NCBI GenBank assembly: GCA_018823835.1
Contig: JAHJHT010000002.1
Span: 1,674,001 to 1,738,000, forward strand
Length of the DNA stretch: 64,000 bases
Direction of reading: 5' to 3'
Source of the DNA: Alphaproteobacteria bacterium
GTDB lineage: Bacteria > Pseudomonadota > Alphaproteobacteria > Rhizobiales > Rhizobiaceae
The position numbers and the translations under genes were made by a program. A model generated the notes under the pieces. That model saw nothing but the letters and a program-made list of their open reading frames with translations, made no database searches and was not told the origin of the DNA. This document shows, piece after piece, positions 61,282-64,000 of the stretch (positions are counted from its first letter, which is position 1; the number at the start of each line of letters is the position of its first letter).

Positions 61282-62208
61282 ATGTTCAGCGTCATCGAAG
61301 GAACCGGCTACGAGGTCATCGACGAACGGTTCGCCGACTGCTTCGTCGGCAACGCCCGGGTCGAGAGGCTGTGGAGCGGCGGGCGCTGGTGCGAGGGGCC
61401 GGCCTGGTTCGCGGCCGGCCGTTATCTCGTCTGGTCCGACATTCCCAACGACAGGATGATGCGTTTCGACGAGACCGACGGGTCGGTTTCCGTGTTTCGC
61501 CAGCCCGCAGACAATTCGAACGGCAACACGGTCGACTACCAAGGCCGGCTGGTGACCTGTCACCATCTGTCGCGCCGGGTAACCCGTACGGAGCATGACG
61601 GGTCGATCACGATCATTGCCGACCGGTTCGAAGGAAAGCGTTTCAACTCGCCGAACGACGCGGTGGTCAAGTCCGATGGCTCGATCTGGTTCACCGATCC
61701 GTCCTACGGGATACTCAGCGACTACGAGGGCATGACCGCCGAGCCGGAGATCGACGGCTGCCACGTCTATCGCGTCGACCCGGCAACCGGCGAGGTGCGG
61801 CGGGTGGCCGACGATTTCGTCAAGCCGAACGGGCTGGCCTTCTCCGTCAATGAGAAGACGCTCTACATCGCCGATACGGGCGCCTCGCACGATCCGAAGG
61901 GACCGCGGCATATCCGCAAGTTCGGCGTCGGCGCCGATGGCAGCCTGTCGGGCGGCGAGGTGTTTGCCACATGCGACAACGGGCTTTTCGACGGCTTTCG
62001 CGTCGACAGGGCAGGGCGGATCTGGTCGAGCGCGGGAGACGGCGTCCACTGCTTCGACCCGGACGGAACGCTGATCGGCAAGGTGCGCGTTCCGGAGGTC
62101 GTCGCCAACGTCACTTTCGGCGGACCGAAGCTCAACCGGCTGTTCATCTGCGGCACGACGTCACTCTATTCGGTGCTCTTGCCGGTCAACGGCGCAAAGC
62201 CGGGCTGA
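61282..62208 (+). CDS. SMP-30/gluconolactonase family protein
   Basis: A 308-residue six-bladed beta-propeller lactonase. The metal-binding residues are Glu in WCEGPAWFAAG, Asn/Asp in FNSPNDAVVKSDGSIWFTDP and LYIADTGASHD. It opens glucono-1,5-lactone or another aldonolactone. No signal peptide, so it acts in the cytoplasm after import. AGGGAGGAATG overlaps its start. It ends the CUT2 operon 65 bp after gntK. Together they would turn an imported lactone into an acid and then a phosphate ester. Confidence 0.9.
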   Translation: MFSVIEGTGYEVIDERFADCFVGNARVERLWSGGRWCEGPAWFAAGRYLVWSDIPNDRMMRFDETDGSVSVFRQPADNSNGNTVDYQGRLVTCHHLSRRVTRTEHDGSITIIADRFEGKRFNSPNDAVVKSDGSIWFTDPSYGILSDYEGMTAEPEIDGCHVYRVDPATGEVRRVADDFVKPNGLAFSVNEKTLYIADTGASHDPKGPRHIRKFGVGADGSLSGGEVFATCDNGLFDGFRVDRAGRIWSSAGDGVHCFDPDGTLIGKVRVPEVVANVTFGGPKLNRLFICGTTSLYSVLLPVNGAKPG

Positions 62209-62340
62209 CAAAGGCAATTTCCGTTAACCGGCAATGCAAAATTCGCATTGCCCCCATGCAAAACAATCCATTCTAAACGGTGCCGACATACCCCATCTAC
62301 GCGCGGTAACGAGAACAGACGAGATAGAGAGTCTACCGCG

Positions 62341-62481
62341 ATGAACCTGATCAAGAACTACCGCAACTGGCGCCGCTACCGCGATACCGTGAACGAGCTG
62401 AGCCGCCTGTCGACGCGCGAACTGAACGACCTCGGTATCAACCGAAGCGACATCCCGGGCGTAGCCCGCGGCCAGCGCTAA
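62341..62481 (+). CDS. DUF1127 small arginine-rich protein
   Basis: A 46-residue basic protein (MNLIKNYRNWRRYRDTVNEL, then SRLSTRELNDLGINRSDIPG) of the DUF1127/YjiS-like family. In Agrobacterium and Rhodobacter relatives such proteins affect RNA turnover, phosphate and carbon metabolism. The ATG at 62341 lies a few bases after GAGATAGAGAG. A strong terminator follows about 90 bp downstream. Very common in multiple copies in rhizobia. Confidence 0.9.
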   Translation: MNLIKNYRNWRRYRDTVNELSRLSTRELNDLGINRSDIPGVARGQR

Positions 62482-62570
62482 GAATTGCAGTTTCGGCGAG
62501 GCTTCTCCTCCCACCTTGCCGAATTGGCCTAGCGTTCCCTCCCCTCCCGATCGCTGGCCACCAGTCAGAG

Positions 62571-62603
62571 AACCCGCCAATCCCAAGGATTGGCGGGTTT
62601 TCT
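62571..62603 (+). terminator. Rho-independent terminator after the DUF1127 gene
   Basis: A perfect 13-bp stem AACCCGCCAATCC / GGATTGGCGGGTT around a three-base loop, followed by TTTTCT. It isolates the DUF1127 gene from the ACT-domain gene. Confidence 0.93.
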
Positions 62604-62701
62604 GTTTCCAGGCCGCTTTCCGCGCAGAAATGCGTAGACTTGCCGCTGGCCGACGGCGGTTGTAACCGAGGCCGAAAGCGAACGGTCGAGGGAGCTTCCC
62701 C

Positions 62702-63130
62702 GTGCAGAATGCCATTTTCGACCTCGATCTCCTGCTGGCGTCGATGGAGCCGGTGCTCAACCCGGTCGAAGTCGCCTACGTGACCTTCGCCAAGGACGAG
62801 GCCTGTCCGTTCGACCTGACGGGAGACGACGTCATCGGCACCTTCCGCGAGGCGGAGGGGCTGACGGCGATCGTGGTTCACGATTCTGCGCTGCGGGCCG
62901 GCGTCCCGATCGTGCTGCGTTCCGCCTGGATCACCTTGACCGTGCATTCCGACCTCGAGGCGGTGGGCCTCACGGCGGCTTTCGCAACGGCGATCGGGGA
63001 TGCGGGAATCAGCTGCAACGTCGTTGCAGCCGCCTATCACGACCACATATTCGTGCCGTCGGAAGCAGCAGGGGCCGCCATGGCAGCGCTGCGGCGATTG
63101 CAGGCGCAATCGGCCGGAAGACGGAGCTGA
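62702..63130 (+). CDS. ACT-domain protein (COG3602 type)
   Basis: A 142-residue cytoplasmic protein with two short ACT-like modules (EVAYVTFAKDEACPFDLTGD, SAWITLTVHSDLEAVGLTAA). VVAAYHDHIFVPSEAAGAAM at the C-terminus is characteristic of the COG3602 group. ACT domains usually bind amino acids; here the regulated partner is unknown. The GTG at 62702 follows GGAGC nine bases upstream. It is a single gene between two terminators or promoters. Confidence 0.85.
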   Translation: MQNAIFDLDLLLASMEPVLNPVEVAYVTFAKDEACPFDLTGDDVIGTFREAEGLTAIVVHDSALRAGVPIVLRSAWITLTVHSDLEAVGLTAAFATAIGDAGISCNVVAAAYHDHIFVPSEAAGAAMAALRRLQAQSAGRRS

Positions 63131-63238
63131 CCCGGCATCGGGCGAACTGAAAACTTCAATGTTGCAATGCGGCAAAATTGGATCAGGATACCGCCGAATT
63201 CTTTGCAGAGACCGCACATCGATCCGTGAGGGGCGTAG

Positions 63239-64000
63239 ATGGGCTTCATGTTTGACAGGGTTCTGGGTCGTCCGTTTCGCGGTCCCGGCGTCTGGCCTCC
63301 GGCCGCCGCTGCCGTGCTCCTCGGCCTGCTTCTCGCTATCTCCGGGCCGGCTGTCGCGCAGCAGGAGCCACCGGCCGTCACCGTCGCCAAGCCGGTGGTG
63401 CGCGAGATCGTCGAGGACGACGAGTTCGTCGGTCGCTTCCAGGCGGTGGACGAGGTTGCGATACGCTCGCGGGTAAGCGGCTATCTCGACCAGGTGCATT
63501 TCAGGGACGGCGCGCTCGTTTCCAAGGGCCAGCTGCTGTTCACCATCGACCGGCGCCCCTACCAGACGACCTATGACGCGGCGCGTTCGCAGGTGGACGT
63601 GGCCTCCAGCGTGCTCGACTTCACCAAGGCGCAGTTCGAGCGCGCCGACGAACTGGCCAAATCGGGCAACCTCTCGATTTCCACCCTCGACGACCGCCGG
63701 CGCGAGTACCTGTCGGCGCAGGCGGCCTTCCAGGGGGCGACCGCCGCGCTCCAGAGTTCCAAGCTCAACCTCGAGTTCACCGAGATCAAGGCGCCGCTGT
63801 CGGGTCGCATCGACCGCCGCCTGGTGTCGGTCGGCAATCTCGTGCAGTCCGACAGCACCTTGCTGACGACGATCGTGGCGACCGATCCGATCGACTTCTA
63901 TTTCGACATCGACGAGCGGATCTACCTCGCCTATGCCCGCGACGCGCGCGAGCGGGGCGGCGTGCTGCAGGACGGCGGCTCGCGGCTCGAGGTGAAGGTG
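63239..64000 (+). CDS. RND efflux periplasmic adaptor (AcrA/MexE type), 3' end outside window
   Basis: The first 254 residues of a membrane fusion protein. A signal or anchor segment (AAAVLLGLLLAISGPAVA) is followed by the adaptor barrel start VTVAKPVVREIVEDDEFVGR, the lipoyl half-motif IRSRVSGYLDQVHFRDGALV, a coiled-coil hairpin (about 105-175), and the return lipoyl half KAPLSGRIDRRLVSVGNLVQ. DPIDFYFDIDER suits the MexE/BpeE subgroup. The inner-membrane pump should follow beyond the window. GAGGGG precedes the ATG at 63239. Confidence 0.92.
   Translation, partial: MGFMFDRVLGRPFRGPGVWPPAAAAVLLGLLLAISGPAVAQQEPPAVTVAKPVVREIVEDDEFVGRFQAVDEVAIRSRVSGYLDQVHFRDGALVSKGQLLFTIDRRPYQTTYDAARSQVDVASSVLDFTKAQFERADELAKSGNLSISTLDDRRREYLSAQAAFQGATAALQSSKLNLEFTEIKAPLSGRIDRRLVSVGNLVQSDSTLLTTIVATDPIDFYFDIDERIYLAYARDARERGGVLQDGGSRLEVKV

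Overview
The window is a stretch of chromosome from a GC-rich alphaproteobacterium, most likely of the Rhizobiales (Mesorhizobium/Phyllobacteriaceae type). Three things point there: a PhyR-NepR-EcfG general stress response locus with HWE-type histidine kinases, an ehu/eut/doe ectoine catabolism cluster in the rhizobial gene order, and the many ABC sugar transporters. I see no phage, insertion sequence, CRISPR array, conjugation gene or rRNA. Gene content and base composition look like ordinary chromosome throughout.

Layout. 0-1.2 kb: a DUF167 gene cut by the window edge, a YggT-family gene, tRNA-Ala(CGC) and an orphan Flp-type pilin with its own terminator. 1.6-10.9 kb: a carbohydrate cluster with an SIS-domain isomerase, a CUT1 ABC transporter (binding protein and two permeases on the minus strand, ATPase on the plus strand), a FucU-like mutarotase, a ribokinase-like kinase, an L-fuconolactonase-like amidohydrolase, a decayed MaoC-like remnant and a 2-keto-3-deoxy-L-fuconate dehydrogenase-like SDR. 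This suggests uptake and oxidation of L-fucose or a related sugar, but several steps are missing here. 10.9-18.1 kb: a phospholipase D family protein, an AGE-family epimerase/isomerase, an AraC regulator, a PAS histidine kinase with a FixJ-type response regulator, and Dps. A CATAC-N4-GTATG palindrome recurs around these genes.

18.2-33.0 kb: a complete ectoine/5-hydroxyectoine import and degradation cluster. doeD, doeC and the Lrp-type regulator doeX lie on the minus strand. The MocR-type regulator enuR is divergent from them and is followed by ehuABCD and eutABCDE, then an MFS transporter. The route runs from hydroxyectoine to ectoine (EutABC), N-acetyl-diaminobutyrate (EutD), diaminobutyrate (EutE), aspartate semialdehyde (DoeD) and aspartate (DoeC).

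33.1-44.6 kb: a general stress response island. phyR and nepR-ecfG are divergent. Around them lie two HWE kinases, a single-domain receiver, a Crp/Fnr regulator and small stress or envelope genes. I found eight matches to the EcfG promoter (GGAAC-N16/17-CGTT), each just upstream of a gene start and correctly oriented. This is the most striking regulatory feature of the window.

44.6-54.6 kb: a sulfatase/phosphonate monoester hydrolase-type enzyme, an mhqO/mhqD-like dioxygenase-hydrolase pair with a small acetyltransferase, a hybrid histidine kinase, an OmpR-type regulator with a divergent pseudo-receiver regulator, and a CHASE2 adenylate cyclase. 54.7-62.2 kb: a LacI-type regulator, a CUT2 ABC sugar transporter, gluconokinase and an SMP-30 lactonase, with a perfect LacI-type operator over the predicted promoter. 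62.3-64 kb: a DUF1127 small protein, an ACT-domain protein and the start of an RND efflux adaptor that runs off the end.
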